Positions 9,478 through 16,793 of a stretch of 35,629 nucleotides of DNA are shown here, one piece after another. How positions within the stretch are numbered: the first letter of the stretch is position 1; every line of letters starts with the position of its first letter. The notes under the pieces were generated by a model that ran no database searches, was not told the origin of the DNA, and saw only the letters and a program-made list of their open reading frames with translations. The stretch is from UBA961 sp041191145. Its GTDB lineage: Bacteria > Bacteroidota > Ignavibacteria > Kapaibacteriales > UBA961. The stretch covers positions 1-35,629 of the forward strand of contig JBEEPK010000017.1 of assembly GCA_041191145.1 (NCBI GenBank), written 5' to 3'. A program made the position numbers and the translations under genes.

Positions 9478-9515
9478 GTGTACTCCAAAAATATGTGAAT
9501 AGTGAAAGTATATTA

Positions 9516-10226
9516 TTACTTCATTGGTACTTCTATCAGAAGAATTTTCGACTGCTCATGAACGGTTGCTAACACGGAATCAACATCGTAAATTCCTATA
9601 CCGTCTCTTTTGTTCAATGTGATGTCACCGATAGTCACAGAACCTTCAATAACAAATACATATACGCCATGATTGCCTGACTTCATGGCATGCGATATAT
9701 CAATCGATATATCAAATTCACCAAGATATAATTCTGCATCTTGATTGATCCACAAAGTGCCATCTTTCTTGCTAGCCGATACGATATGTTCTAGTTGATT
9801 TCTTAATTGTTCTTTTGAAAAAGACAATTGGTCATATCGTGGTTGTATATTTCTTTCCTTTGGAAAAATCCACAATTGCAGAAAATTCACGAGTTCTGTT
9901 TCGCTTGCATTATATTCTGCATGTTGTATGCCACTGCCTGCACTCATGATTTGAATATCACCGGGTTTGATGATTCCTTCATTTCCTGTGGAATCCGCAT
10001 GCGCAAGACTTCCCTGCAATGGAATGGAAATGATTTCCATGTTTTCATGTCCATGCTTACCAAAACCAGCACCACCAATCACGAAATCATCATTCAATAC
10101 TCTGAGCATTCCAAAATGCATTCTACTTGCTTCATGATACATACCGAAACTGAATGTATGATATGTATCCAACCATCCATGATTTGCATGACCACGGGTT
10201 TCAGATCTATGAATCACTATATTCAT
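9516..10226 (-). CDS. Pirin family protein (bicupin)
   Basis: A 236-residue two-cupin protein of the pirin/YhaK type. The N-terminal cupin carries the metal site: HGHENME (matching the HPHxxxE of pirins) and a second His-x-Glu in SGIQHAEYN. The early segment HGWLDTYHTFSFGMYH is a family hallmark. Bacterial pirins have been assigned quercetinase activity or roles in redox sensing; the substrate here is unknown. The start ATG overlaps the stop of the upstream marR-type gene by four bases (ATGA), so both are made from one transcript. That repressor probably controls this gene through the palindromes at 10717-10746. Confidence 0.92.
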   Translation of the reverse strand: MNIVIHRSETRGHANHGWLDTYHTFSFGMYHEASRMHFGMLRVLNDDFVIGGAGFGKHGHENMEIISIPLQGSLAHADSTGNEGIIKPGDIQIMSAGSGIQHAEYNASETELVNFLQLWIFPKERNIQPRYDQLSFSKEQLRNQLEHIVSASKKDGTLWINQDAELYLGEFDISIDISHAMKSGNHGVYVFVIEGSVTIGDITLNKRDGIGIYDVDSVLATVHEQSKILLIEVPMK

Positions 10227-10714
10227 GATTGCACTCCTTCAGCTTTCATCTCATGAGAAATGATTCTCCCACACAGTTCTGTGATTGACTCCAAATCCTG
10301 CATTGAAAACATCTGATCCATCTCTTTGGAAAATGATTGCATGGGTTCGCGTAATTCATTCAAGAGATTGATCCCCTTTTCTGTTATACGAGTGAGAGAC
10401 ATCCTCTTGTCCGTAATTCCCGGAATACGCTCAGCATTTCCCGACGAAACCAAACCATCGATGAGTCTTGTCACATCAGGAGCTTTTTCCAGCATTCTTT
10501 CGATGATATCCTTTCGGCAATAGCCATCTGGATAACAACCTTTCAAAATGCGTAGGATATTGTATTGTGAATGTGTCAAACACTTTGATGAGCACACTAT
10601 TAATTGCTTTCTTTTGATAATATCTGCTGCAACAATCAGACTGAGCATCGCCTGCTGAATATCTGATTCAAATTGGCTTTGTTTAAGTCTTTTATGTATT
10701 GGTGAATCATTCAT
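10223..10714 (-). CDS. MarR family transcriptional regulator
   Basis: A 163-residue MarR-type winged-helix repressor. The fold is readable: N-terminal dimerisation helices, then LTHSQYNILRIL, the recognition region RKDIIERMLEKAPDVTRLIDGLVSSGNAERI, and the wing signature DKRMSLTRITEKGINLLNEL (residues about 100-120). Two cysteines sit near residues 42-46 (CSSKC), which could make it redox-responsive, though this is speculation. It is the first gene of a two-gene unit with pirin (ATGA overlap). Its promoter overlaps two palindromes just before the start, so autoregulation is likely. The predicted transcription start is at or next to the ATG, implying a leaderless or nearly leaderless mRNA. Confidence 0.92.
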   Translation of the reverse strand: MNDSPIHKRLKQSQFESDIQQAMLSLIVAADIIKRKQLIVCSSKCLTHSQYNILRILKGCYPDGYCRKDIIERMLEKAPDVTRLIDGLVSSGNAERIPGITDKRMSLTRITEKGINLLNELREPMQSFSKEMDQMFSMQDLESITELCGRIISHEMKAEGVQS

Positions 10715-10716
10715 GT

Positions 10717-10750
10717 CACAAATATATGTGTTTCAACATATATGTTCCAA
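10717..10750 (-). promoter_or_regulatory. marR-pirin promoter with two operator-like palindromes
   Basis: On the minus strand: TTG at 10750-10748, a 21-base spacer, then TATATTTG at 10726-10719. A perfect 12-base palindrome AACATATATGTT (10735-10746) fills the spacer. An imperfect one, CACAAATATATGTG (10717-10730), covers the -7 box. The shared ATATATGT core repeats at about 18-base spacing, as expected for a MarR dimer pair. Confidence 0.6.
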
Positions 10751-10804
10751 CACGTTTTTATTTTCTTTACTTTTTCTGCATGTTTCATTGAAAGAGAATG
10801 GTGA

Positions 10805-11395
10805 ATGACAAATCCAATTGATATCTATCTTCAGCAGTTTCATGGACTTAAGCTCAAGAAGTTGCAGGAAATGCGTGCAATCCTTCAGAAAGCTCTTCCT
10901 GAGGCTGAAGAGTGTATTTCCTATGGAATGCCCGCTTATCGTGTAGATAAAGTATTGGTCTATTTTGCCGGAAATACCCATCATATTGGATTTTATCCAA
11001 CTTCTTCTGGTATTCAGAAGTTTAAACATGAACTTGGAGAATGGAAATATTCCAAGGGTGCGATACAATTTCCATATGAAAAGACATTGCCGAAGGGATT
11101 GATCATGCGCATTGCACGCATGAGAAAAGAGGAAGTGGAAAGATCAACACAAAATACCTGCAGGCTTAAAACTAATACGAACAAGATCCAAGAATATGAA
11201 GAAGTCATTCAGAAGATGGATAGAGTTCTACGCGAATCGGGTCTTGCCAAACCTGCATTAAGAGCCATGATTGATCATCGTATATTGACAATCAATGACC
11301 TCAAAAAATTTGATAAAGACACATTGCATGACCTACATGGAATAGGACCGAGAGCTTTGGACATCATCAATACTTTGCTTAGTGAGCGCAATTGA
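10805..11395 (+). CDS. DUF1801-type protein with C-terminal helix-hairpin-helix domain
   Basis: A 196-residue protein. The N-terminal part (about residues 5-115) resembles the DUF1801/YdhG-like fold: PEAEECISYGMPAYRVDKVLVYFAG, quoted here in parts as EECISYGMPAYR and KVLVYFAG, then HHIGFYPTSSG and the closing FPYEKTLPKGLI block. The C-terminal part (about 135-196) has LAKPALRAMIDHRILTINDL followed by LHDLHGIGPRALDII, a helix-hairpin-helix like those of RNA polymerase alpha C-terminal domains and DNA-repair proteins, which suggests nucleic-acid contact. No enzyme activity is established for DUF1801. AAAGAGA precedes the start. The 3' end overlaps the convergent VOC gene by 17 bases. Confidence 0.78.
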   Translation: MTNPIDIYLQQFHGLKLKKLQEMRAILQKALPEAEECISYGMPAYRVDKVLVYFAGNTHHIGFYPTSSGIQKFKHELGEWKYSKGAIQFPYEKTLPKGLIMRIARMRKEEVERSTQNTCRLKTNTNKIQEYEEVIQKMDRVLRESGLAKPALRAMIDHRILTINDLKKFDKDTLHDLHGIGPRALDIINTLLSERN

Positions 11396-11813
11396 CCATC
11401 CAATGTATTCCGAATTGATCTTGAAGTTGTCCATAATATGCGCCCCAGAACATTTCTTGTAGCGGTTGTAGGATGATGCCGCCATCACTCAATGCATAGA
11501 AAAGTCGTTCCGTCTCATTTCTTGAATCAGGTTCTAGATTGATATTCACATTATTCCCTTGAATCACGGAAAATCCCATTTCTTGTGGAGCATCGGTTCC
11601 CATCAATATCAATCCACCGGTAATTTCAAGTTCCACATGCACAATCATTGCTTTCACTGCTTCACTCATCGGTGGCGCTCCATCCAATGCAGGCATATCA
11701 CCAAATCGAGCAATGCCATCATTTCCGAAATTGCCTCCGAAGACGGATTGATAGAATACAAAGGCTTCTTCTGTATTGCCTGGAAAGTTCAGGTAGATAC
11801 TAGCTCTTGCCAT
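11379..11813 (-). CDS. VOC family protein, PhnB/YjdN-like
   Basis: A 144-residue vicinal-oxygen-chelate fold protein of the PhnB type. Hallmarks are the start ASIYLNFPGNTEEAFVFYQS, the GDMPA and AVKAMIVHVELEI blocks, LILMGTD, and the C-terminal WGAYYGQLQDQFGIHWMVN. Relatives include 3-demethylubiquinone methyltransferase-like and glyoxalase-like proteins, but no reaction can be assigned. A longer reading from TTG at 11828 exists; the ATG at 11813 is chosen because GAGAGTGG lies just ahead of it and the family begins there. It converges with and overlaps the DUF1801 gene by 17 bases. Confidence 0.88.
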   Translation of the reverse strand: MARASIYLNFPGNTEEAFVFYQSVFGGNFGNDGIARFGDMPALDGAPPMSEAVKAMIVHVELEITGGLILMGTDAPQEMGFSVIQGNNVNINLEPDSRNETERLFYALSDGGIILQPLQEMFWGAYYGQLQDQFGIHWMVNCAH

Positions 11814-11855
11814 GATAACCACTCTCAATTAATAGTAAATCAATGTTTTTTTGAG

Positions 11856-11887
11856 TTATAGGAAGTGTATAAAATATGCTAATTTCG
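11856..11887 (+). promoter_or_regulatory. Possible promoter of the class V aminotransferase gene
   Basis: TTA (11856-11858), a 21-base spacer and TAATTTCG (11880-11887), 25 bases before the ATG at 11913. It resembles the other promoters here, but with TTA instead of TTG. Confidence 0.35.
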
Positions 11888-11912
11888 CCACACTCATATT
11901 GACTTAAATCCC

Positions 11913-13310
11913 ATGATACAAAAGCTGTTTTCTTCGCTTAGACATATACCTGTTCAATCTCCATTGAAGCATGATGCATTTTTCAATGAATTGAGAGTAA
12001 AGGAATATTCAAGACTTGATTCTGCCGGCCATGTGTATTTAGATTATACGGGTGGGAATCTGTATGCCGAATCACAATTGTTAGAACATCAGGCATTATT
12101 GAGACAAAATGTATTTGGGAATCCACATTCTACAAATCCATCATCACAATTCGCAACAAAGCTCACTGAAGAAGCCAGACAAGAAGTACTCAACTTTTTC
12201 AATGCCGAAGATTATTTCTGCATCTTTACACAAAATGCCACCGAGGCATTGCATATCGTTGGTGAGTGTTATCCTTTCGGTGATCAATCACAATTTGTAT
12301 TATTGGCAGACAATCACAATTCGGTGAATGGCATTCGTGAATATTGTCGTTCAAAGAATGGTGCCTTCACTTATGTGCAGACATACTATGAAGATCTGAT
12401 GATTGATGAAGAAGCATTGCTTCGCGAACTTGATGGACATTCTGATAAAAAGCACAAACTCTTCGCATTTCCGGGTCAATCGAATGTATCAGGCGTGAAA
12501 CATGATTTATCATGGATACAAAAAGCACAAGATCGCGGATGGAATGTCTTACTCGATGCCGCGGCATATGCTCCCACTAATACACTCGATCTCAAAAAAG
12601 TACAACCAGATTTTGTGTCATTGTCATTCTACAAAATCTTCGGATATCCAACAGGGATTGGATGTCTCCTTGTAAAGAAATCCTCATTCGAACTTCTCAA
12701 AAAACCATGGTTTGCAGGCGGTAATGTAACAATGGTTGCAGTTCTTTCCCCTCAGCATTATTTACATGAAAATCATGAACGCTTTGAGAATGGAACGGTG
12801 AATTATCTCGACATTCCTGCTGTCACCATTGGCTTGCGGTACATTGAATCCATTGGCCGGGATAAAATTGCAGAGAGAATTCAATCGCTCATGCACTATC
12901 TCTGTTCTGAATTACGAAATATGCATCATGCGACCGGAATGAAACAGGTGAACATGTATGGTCCGGAAGATAGAACAAAAGCCGGCGGCACAGTCATCAT
13001 GACTTTTCTCAATCCAGATGGATCGGCAGTACCTTTTGATATCGTAGAACACAAAGCAAATGAACATATGATTTCTCTACGATCAGGATGTTTTTGCAAT
13101 CCGGGCATTGATGAGATTTTTAATTGTGTGACAACAGAAGAATTGGCGCAATTTTTCAGTGGAAGAACAAAAGGTAATTATTCCGACATGTTCAATTTCC
13201 TGAAAAAAATGCGTGGGGCCGTAAGAATATCAGTGGGAATCGCAACGACGAAATCGGATATCGATCGCTATGTGAAATTCGTGGGAAGCTTGCGAGATCA
13301 GCATATCTAA
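11913..13310 (+). CDS. Aminotransferase class V, molybdenum-cofactor-sulfurase-like (PLP)
   Basis: A 465-residue PLP enzyme of the class V aminotransferase/cysteine desulfurase superfamily, closest in pattern to the N-terminal domain of eukaryotic MOCOS. It has VYLDYTGGNLY, GNPHSTNPSS, FTQNATEALHIVGE, the PLP aspartate in LLDAAAYAPT, and the Schiff-base Lys241 in SFYKIFGYPTGIG. It also has LRSGCFCNPG, whose Cys393 matches the catalytic cysteine region of MOCOS-type desulfurases. The MOSC domain of true MOCOS proteins is absent. A role in sulfur transfer is inferred; the acceptor is unknown. It stands alone between convergent neighbours. Confidence 0.85.
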   Translation: MIQKLFSSLRHIPVQSPLKHDAFFNELRVKEYSRLDSAGHVYLDYTGGNLYAESQLLEHQALLRQNVFGNPHSTNPSSQFATKLTEEARQEVLNFFNAEDYFCIFTQNATEALHIVGECYPFGDQSQFVLLADNHNSVNGIREYCRSKNGAFTYVQTYYEDLMIDEEALLRELDGHSDKKHKLFAFPGQSNVSGVKHDLSWIQKAQDRGWNVLLDAAAYAPTNTLDLKKVQPDFVSLSFYKIFGYPTGIGCLLVKKSSFELLKKPWFAGGNVTMVAVLSPQHYLHENHERFENGTVNYLDIPAVTIGLRYIESIGRDKIAERIQSLMHYLCSELRNMHHATGMKQVNMYGPEDRTKAGGTVIMTFLNPDGSAVPFDIVEHKANEHMISLRSGCFCNPGIDEIFNCVTTEELAQFFSGRTKGNYSDMFNFLKKMRGAVRISVGIATTKSDIDRYVKFVGSLRDQHI

Positions 13311-13337
13311 AAACATGCAGTGAAGAGGCAGGTGAAA

Positions 13338-13363
13338 TTTGGGTTGATTCTTTATAACCCAAA
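13338..13363. other. Hairpin between convergent genes
   Basis: Perfect 8-base arms TTTGGGTT (13338-13345) and AACCCAAA (13356-13363) with a 10-base loop, 27 bases after the aminotransferase stop. No T-tract follows on either strand, so at best it is a weak terminator. Confidence 0.35.
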
Positions 13364-13384
13364 GTGACTGATTACATTGAAGTA

Positions 13385-13399
13385 TGATAATGATTATCA
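13385..13399. promoter_or_regulatory. Perfect 7-1-7 Fur-box-like palindrome
   Basis: TGATAATGATTATCA equals the classic Fur consensus TGATAAT-N-ATTATCA with no mismatch. It is nested in longer dyads: ACATTGA at 13374-13380 with TCAATGT at 13397-13403, and TTGAAG with CTTCAA. It lies between two convergent genes, so there is no obvious downstream target gene. It could be a Fur site for an unseen small RNA, or a structural hairpin. Confidence 0.5.
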
Positions 13400-13451
13400 A
13401 TGTCTTCAAATACATATTACCCAAGGGAAATCTATCTTGAATGGTAAATGC

Positions 13452-15191
13452 TCACCTTTTCGGTAATTCTCTTGCACCGAATGTTGAGATCAAAGCTTGT
13501 TCTACTTCACTCAATTCTCTTTGTTGCACTTTTGGTTTATTCAATTCCATTTGTTCCATGTGTGATGGAGCTGATGAAATGAAATCGAGTCCTCCAGACT
13601 TGCTATTCCCCTGTACTGTTTCTATGCTATCAAAATAAGATTTCTTTTCTTGTTCCCCGGATCCATCTTTTCCTGATCTCAATTGCACGGAAATATCGAT
13701 TCCATAGAATGCATTCAAAGATTTTTTCAATGTGTCGATATTCGATTGCAATTGTTCATAAGTGAAATTTTGTCCTGCATGAATGTATAATACATTCTCC
13801 TCAATGCGTGCCTCAGCTGTATGCAATGCAAATCGTACGATTGCAGAAGTTGATTCAATGAACTCCTCCCAACGATTGAGAATATCAGAAGTCAATTGTT
13901 GCGCTTTAGGTGCTTCTTCTACAATTTGAGGGAGTTCTTCTTTGATGATTTCTTGTGGCTTTTGCGCTACAATTGGAGGATTGATTAGCTCAGGAGTTTT
14001 TTTTTCAGGGGTAATGATTGGTTTTGGTTCAAAACCTGATTCACCACGAAGCGATTGTATTACTTCTGAAATCTCGACAATAGAATCCAAGGAGGCCATT
14101 TGTGTGAGTGCAAGTTCGAGTCTTACACCCGGTTGTGCAGCAAAACGCAAGCCCTGTTCAGTACTTGTCACAATATGCATCAGTCTCAGAATTTCTGCCT
14201 GTGAAAAATACAATGCCTCTTTCTCATACTTCAGGAGAAAATTCGCACTTGATTCAATGAGCGAGGTCGAACCTGTCGCTTGCACGGAAAGGATATTTCT
14301 GAAATGTTCCAAAAGACCATTCAAACATTCTTGAATGTCATATCCCTTTACGATTACATCATGAGCGATAGCAAACATCTCGGCAACATTCTTCTCGCGT
14401 ATCGCAAGACTAATGCGGAAGAAAAATTCGGTGTCAATCAAATGTAATGCATCATGCACATCGGATGCAATGATGGTATTGCCACAAAAAGCACGTACTT
14501 GATCAAAAATACTTTGAGAATCACGCATTGAACCATCCGCTTTTCTTGCGATGGCAATCAGCGATTCATCATCTATCGAAATACCTTCACCGCTTGCAAT
14601 CTTTCTCAATTGTCCGACGATGGTTTCGATTTCCATTCTGCGAAAATCAAATCGTTGACATCTTGAAAGGATAGTCGCCGGAACTTTATGTACTTCTGTT
14701 GTCGCAAAGATGAACATCAAATGCGGAGGTGGTTCTTCAAGTGTCTTGAGAAGTGCATTGAATGCCGATGTTGACAACATATGCACTTCATCGATGATAT
14801 AGAGTTTGTACTTTCCATGAACAGGTGGATAGCGAGAATTTTCTCTCAGCTTGCGAATATCATCCACACTATTATTCGAAGCACCATCAATTTCAATTAC
14901 ATCGATCGATCTGCCATCCATGATATCATTGCATGATGCACAAGCATTGCAAGGTTCTGCATCAGGACCCGGATTCAAACAATTCAGTGCCTTTGCCACG
15001 ATTCTCGCAGATGTGGTTTTACCTACTCCGCGTGGACCCGTGAACAGATATGCATGATGCACTCTTCCACTGAGCATGGCATTGCGCAATGTTGTTGCAA
15101 TATGATCCTGACCAACAACTTCTGCAAAAGTCATCGGGCGCCATTTTCTGGCGGTTACCACATATTGTTCATTGCGAGCATTTGCAGACAT
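13452..15191 (-). CDS. dnaX: DNA polymerase III subunit gamma/tau
   Basis: The clamp-loader ATPase of the replisome, 579 residues in the full tau-like reading. It begins ARKWRPMTFAEVVGQDHIAT, with Walker A TGPRGVGKTT at 51-60, a zinc-binding cysteine cluster (CLNPGPDAEPCNACASC), the DEVHMLS Walker B, the LEEPPPHLMFIFATTE segment and LSRCQRFDF. Domain III runs to about residue 370, followed by a proline/lysine-rich linker and a tau-type C-terminal part. An A9 run at codons 396-399 probably lets a short gamma form (about 400 residues) be made as well; see the separate entry. It starts 2 bases after the paaB-like gene on the same strand. Confidence 0.96.
   Translation of the reverse strand: MSANARNEQYVVTARKWRPMTFAEVVGQDHIATTLRNAMLSGRVHHAYLFTGPRGVGKTTSARIVAKALNCLNPGPDAEPCNACASCNDIMDGRSIDVIEIDGASNNSVDDIRKLRENSRYPPVHGKYKLYIIDEVHMLSTSAFNALLKTLEEPPPHLMFIFATTEVHKVPATILSRCQRFDFRRMEIETIVGQLRKIASGEGISIDDESLIAIARKADGSMRDSQSIFDQVRAFCGNTIIASDVHDALHLIDTEFFFRISLAIREKNVAEMFAIAHDVIVKGYDIQECLNGLLEHFRNILSVQATGSTSLIESSANFLLKYEKEALYFSQAEILRLMHIVTSTEQGLRFAAQPGVRLELALTQMASLDSIVEISEVIQSLRGESGFEPKPIITPEKKTPELINPPIVAQKPQEIIKEELPQIVEEAPKAQQLTSDILNRWEEFIESTSAIVRFALHTAEARIEENVLYIHAGQNFTYEQLQSNIDTLKKSLNAFYGIDISVQLRSGKDGSGEQEKKSYFDSIETVQGNSKSGGLDFISSAPSHMEQMELNKPKVQQRELSEVEQALISTFGARELPKR
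13997..14006 (-). promoter_or_regulatory. A9 slippage site in dnaX (predicted gamma/tau switch)
   Basis: The coding strand has G followed by nine A (codons GAA AAA AAA ACT, residues 396-399), placed just after the ATPase/domain III region. One added A (equivalent to a -1 shift) gives K-K-N-S and then TGA. One lost A gives K-K-L-L-S and then TAA. Both alternatives would end the protein at 400-401 residues, the size of a gamma subunit. The same layout is known in Thermus thermophilus dnaX, where slippage is transcriptional. Confidence 0.6.
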
Positions 15192-15193
15192 GA

Positions 15194-15577
15194 TTAACCC
15201 TGACTCTTTTTGAATGCTTCCACTTTATCACGAATCTTCGCATAAGCCGCGACTTCTCTATATCCTTTTTCAGGAACTGTTTCAAAAAAATCAGAATCAG
15301 ATTGATCAAGGACATGAATATTTGATGTCTCTACAATCCAGACATTCAAGGTTTGGCCTCTGCGACCATATTGCTCTTTTGCATAGGACATTGCCATCTC
15401 GGGTGTTGGAGCATGTACAGATCCAACATGCGCATGATGACCGCCTGTTTTGCTTTGAACAAATACCTCAAAAGTTTGAAACTGATCCAAAGTTTCTTTT
15501 GGTGCAAATGGTTGTTCTTGCTCTGCCGGGATACTCGCACGAGTTATGCGCGGATCCAATGAAGTGATAGTTGGCAT
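15194..15577 (-). CDS. PaaB-like protein (phenylacetyl-CoA epoxidase subunit B family), orphan
   Basis: A 127-residue protein whose residues 33-115 match the PaaB family: FEVFVQSKTGGHHAHVGSVH, PEMAMSYAKEQYGRRG, VWIVETSNIHVL and DFFETVPEKGYRE. PaaB is a small structural subunit of the PaaABCDE oxygenase that epoxidises phenylacetyl-CoA. There is an N-terminal extension of about 30 residues (ITSLDPRITRASIPAEQEQP). None of paaA, paaC, paaD or paaE is present here; the gene is instead two bases upstream of dnaX. It is either an orphan subunit serving a complex encoded elsewhere, or a repurposed paralogue. Family assignment is good, the function is uncertain. Confidence 0.8.
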   Translation of the reverse strand: MPTITSLDPRITRASIPAEQEQPFAPKETLDQFQTFEVFVQSKTGGHHAHVGSVHAPTPEMAMSYAKEQYGRRGQTLNVWIVETSNIHVLDQSDSDFFETVPEKGYREVAAYAKIRDKVEAFKKSQG

Positions 15578-15707
15578 AAAATCTCAAATCTTAAAATGGT
15601 TGGAAATCCCTCCCTACCGGAACGCAATTTACGATTTTCAATGCAGTTAAGGAGTGCATCGGGCAGGAATACCGTATTTTTGTGTAATCACAAGTTTGGA
15701 ATCCAGC

Positions 15708-16706
15708 ATGAATTTTATCGATAATGCATTAATTGAAGTACAATCCGGCAAGGGCGGAAAAGGTCACATGAGTTTTCGCAAGGAAAAATTCGTACCTCTT
15801 GGCGGGCCAGATGGCGGAAATGGCGGAAAAGGCGGAGATGTGATTTTTGAAGCCGACAGACAATTAACCACACTTCTTGACTTTCGTTATGAAAGATCCT
15901 ATAATGCTGAAGATGGCAAACAAGGTGGAACTTCCCGCTGTACAGGCAAAAGCGGTAAAGACAAAATCATCAGAGTGCCGGCAGGAACTGTTATTCGCAA
16001 TGCCGAAACACATGAAATTTTAGCAGATTTGACCGATGACAAGCAAAGAGTGACCATAGCAAAAGGTGGTCGTGGTGGTCGTGGAAATTCCGAATTCACC
16101 ACATCTGTGAATCAAGCGCCAAGATATTTCGAGCCGGGTGAACCGGGTGAAGAATTCAAACTCGAACTTGAATTGAAAATCCTTGCAGATATTGGGCTCG
16201 TCGGATTCCCAAATGCCGGGAAATCCACGCTTATATCCGTCATGTCTGCCGCAAAACCCAAAATCGCAGATTATCCATTCACAACGCTCGTACCAAATCT
16301 CGGGATGGTATATGTTGGAAATGAACGCTCATTCACGATGGCTGATATTCCCGGTTTGATTGAAGGCGCCCATGAAGGCAAAGGGTTGGGTATTCAATTC
16401 TTGCGACATGTTGAAAGAACCAAAGTTCTCGTGTTCCTTCTCGATGCCATGAGTGGCGATCCCGTTCAGGAATATGGAGTTCTCTGTGATGAGTTACGCA
16501 AATATGAATCATCAATGCTTGAAAAGCCACGGATTATTTGCATCAGTAAGATGGATACGGTAACCGATGCAGACAGACCCATTTTGGAAGAATTGGACTT
16601 CGGAAAAGAGTACAAAGTATTGTTGATTTCCGCTGTTTCAGGCGAGAATATTGAGATACTCAAAAGAGAGATTTGGAAGATTTTGGCGGCTGAAAGCAAT
16701 TCCTAA
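15708..16706 (+). CDS. obg: Obg/CgtA GTPase
   Basis: Ribosome-associated GTPase involved in 50S assembly and stress control. From the chosen start it has 332 residues. The glycine-rich OBG fold covers about 1-158 (FIDNALIEVQSGKGGKGHMS, GGPDGGNGGKGGDVIF, GGRGGRGN). It is followed by the G domain with G1 GFPNAGKST near residue 165, DYPFTTL as G2, DIPGLIEGA as G3, SKMD as G4 and SAVSGENI as G5. A longer frame from GTG at 15654 is rejected because the family begins at MNFIDNALIEV. A TATTTTTG box at 15675-15682 could be its -7 promoter element. The gene is divergent from paaB-dnaX. Confidence 0.95.
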   Translation: MNFIDNALIEVQSGKGGKGHMSFRKEKFVPLGGPDGGNGGKGGDVIFEADRQLTTLLDFRYERSYNAEDGKQGGTSRCTGKSGKDKIIRVPAGTVIRNAETHEILADLTDDKQRVTIAKGGRGGRGNSEFTTSVNQAPRYFEPGEPGEEFKLELELKILADIGLVGFPNAGKSTLISVMSAAKPKIADYPFTTLVPNLGMVYVGNERSFTMADIPGLIEGAHEGKGLGIQFLRHVERTKVLVFLLDAMSGDPVQEYGVLCDELRKYESSMLEKPRIICISKMDTVTDADRPILEELDFGKEYKVLLISAVSGENIEILKREIWKILAAESNS

Positions 16707-16714
16707 AGTTCTTG

Positions 16715-16788
16715 CGACCCCGAGAGGACTCGAACCTCCGACATCAAGTTTAGGAAACTTGCGTTCTATCCGGCTGAACTACGGGGTC
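16715..16788 (-). tRNA. tRNA-Arg (anticodon CCT)
   Basis: On the minus strand a complete cloverleaf is visible. The acceptor stem is GACCCCG/CGGGGTC with discriminator G. The D arm is GTTC/GAAC. The anticodon arm is CAAGT/ACTTG with loop TTCCTAA (anticodon CCT, decoding AGG). The variable loop is ATGTC, and the T arm is GGAGG-TTCGAGT-CCTCT. The 3' CCA is not encoded. It begins 5 bases after the smg stop on the same strand, so it is probably processed from the smg transcript. Confidence 0.96.
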
Positions 16789-16793
16789 ATGCT

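Noticed and set aside
13230..13424. A minus-strand frame running through the Fur-like palindrome (IIIIILQ stretch)
   Set aside because: The isoleucine run is just the palindrome read as codons, and the rest is antisense to the aminotransferase gene.
13441..13638. A 65-residue plus-strand frame antisense to the dnaX 3' end, near the Fur-like palindrome
   Set aside because: It lies entirely opposite conserved dnaX coding sequence except for its first few codons and has no recognisable pattern. An RNA-only product is more plausible than a protein.
15654..15707. N-terminal extension of Obg from GTG at 15654
   Set aside because: The added residues do not match the family, which begins MNFIDNALIEV, and the segment contains a possible -7 promoter box.
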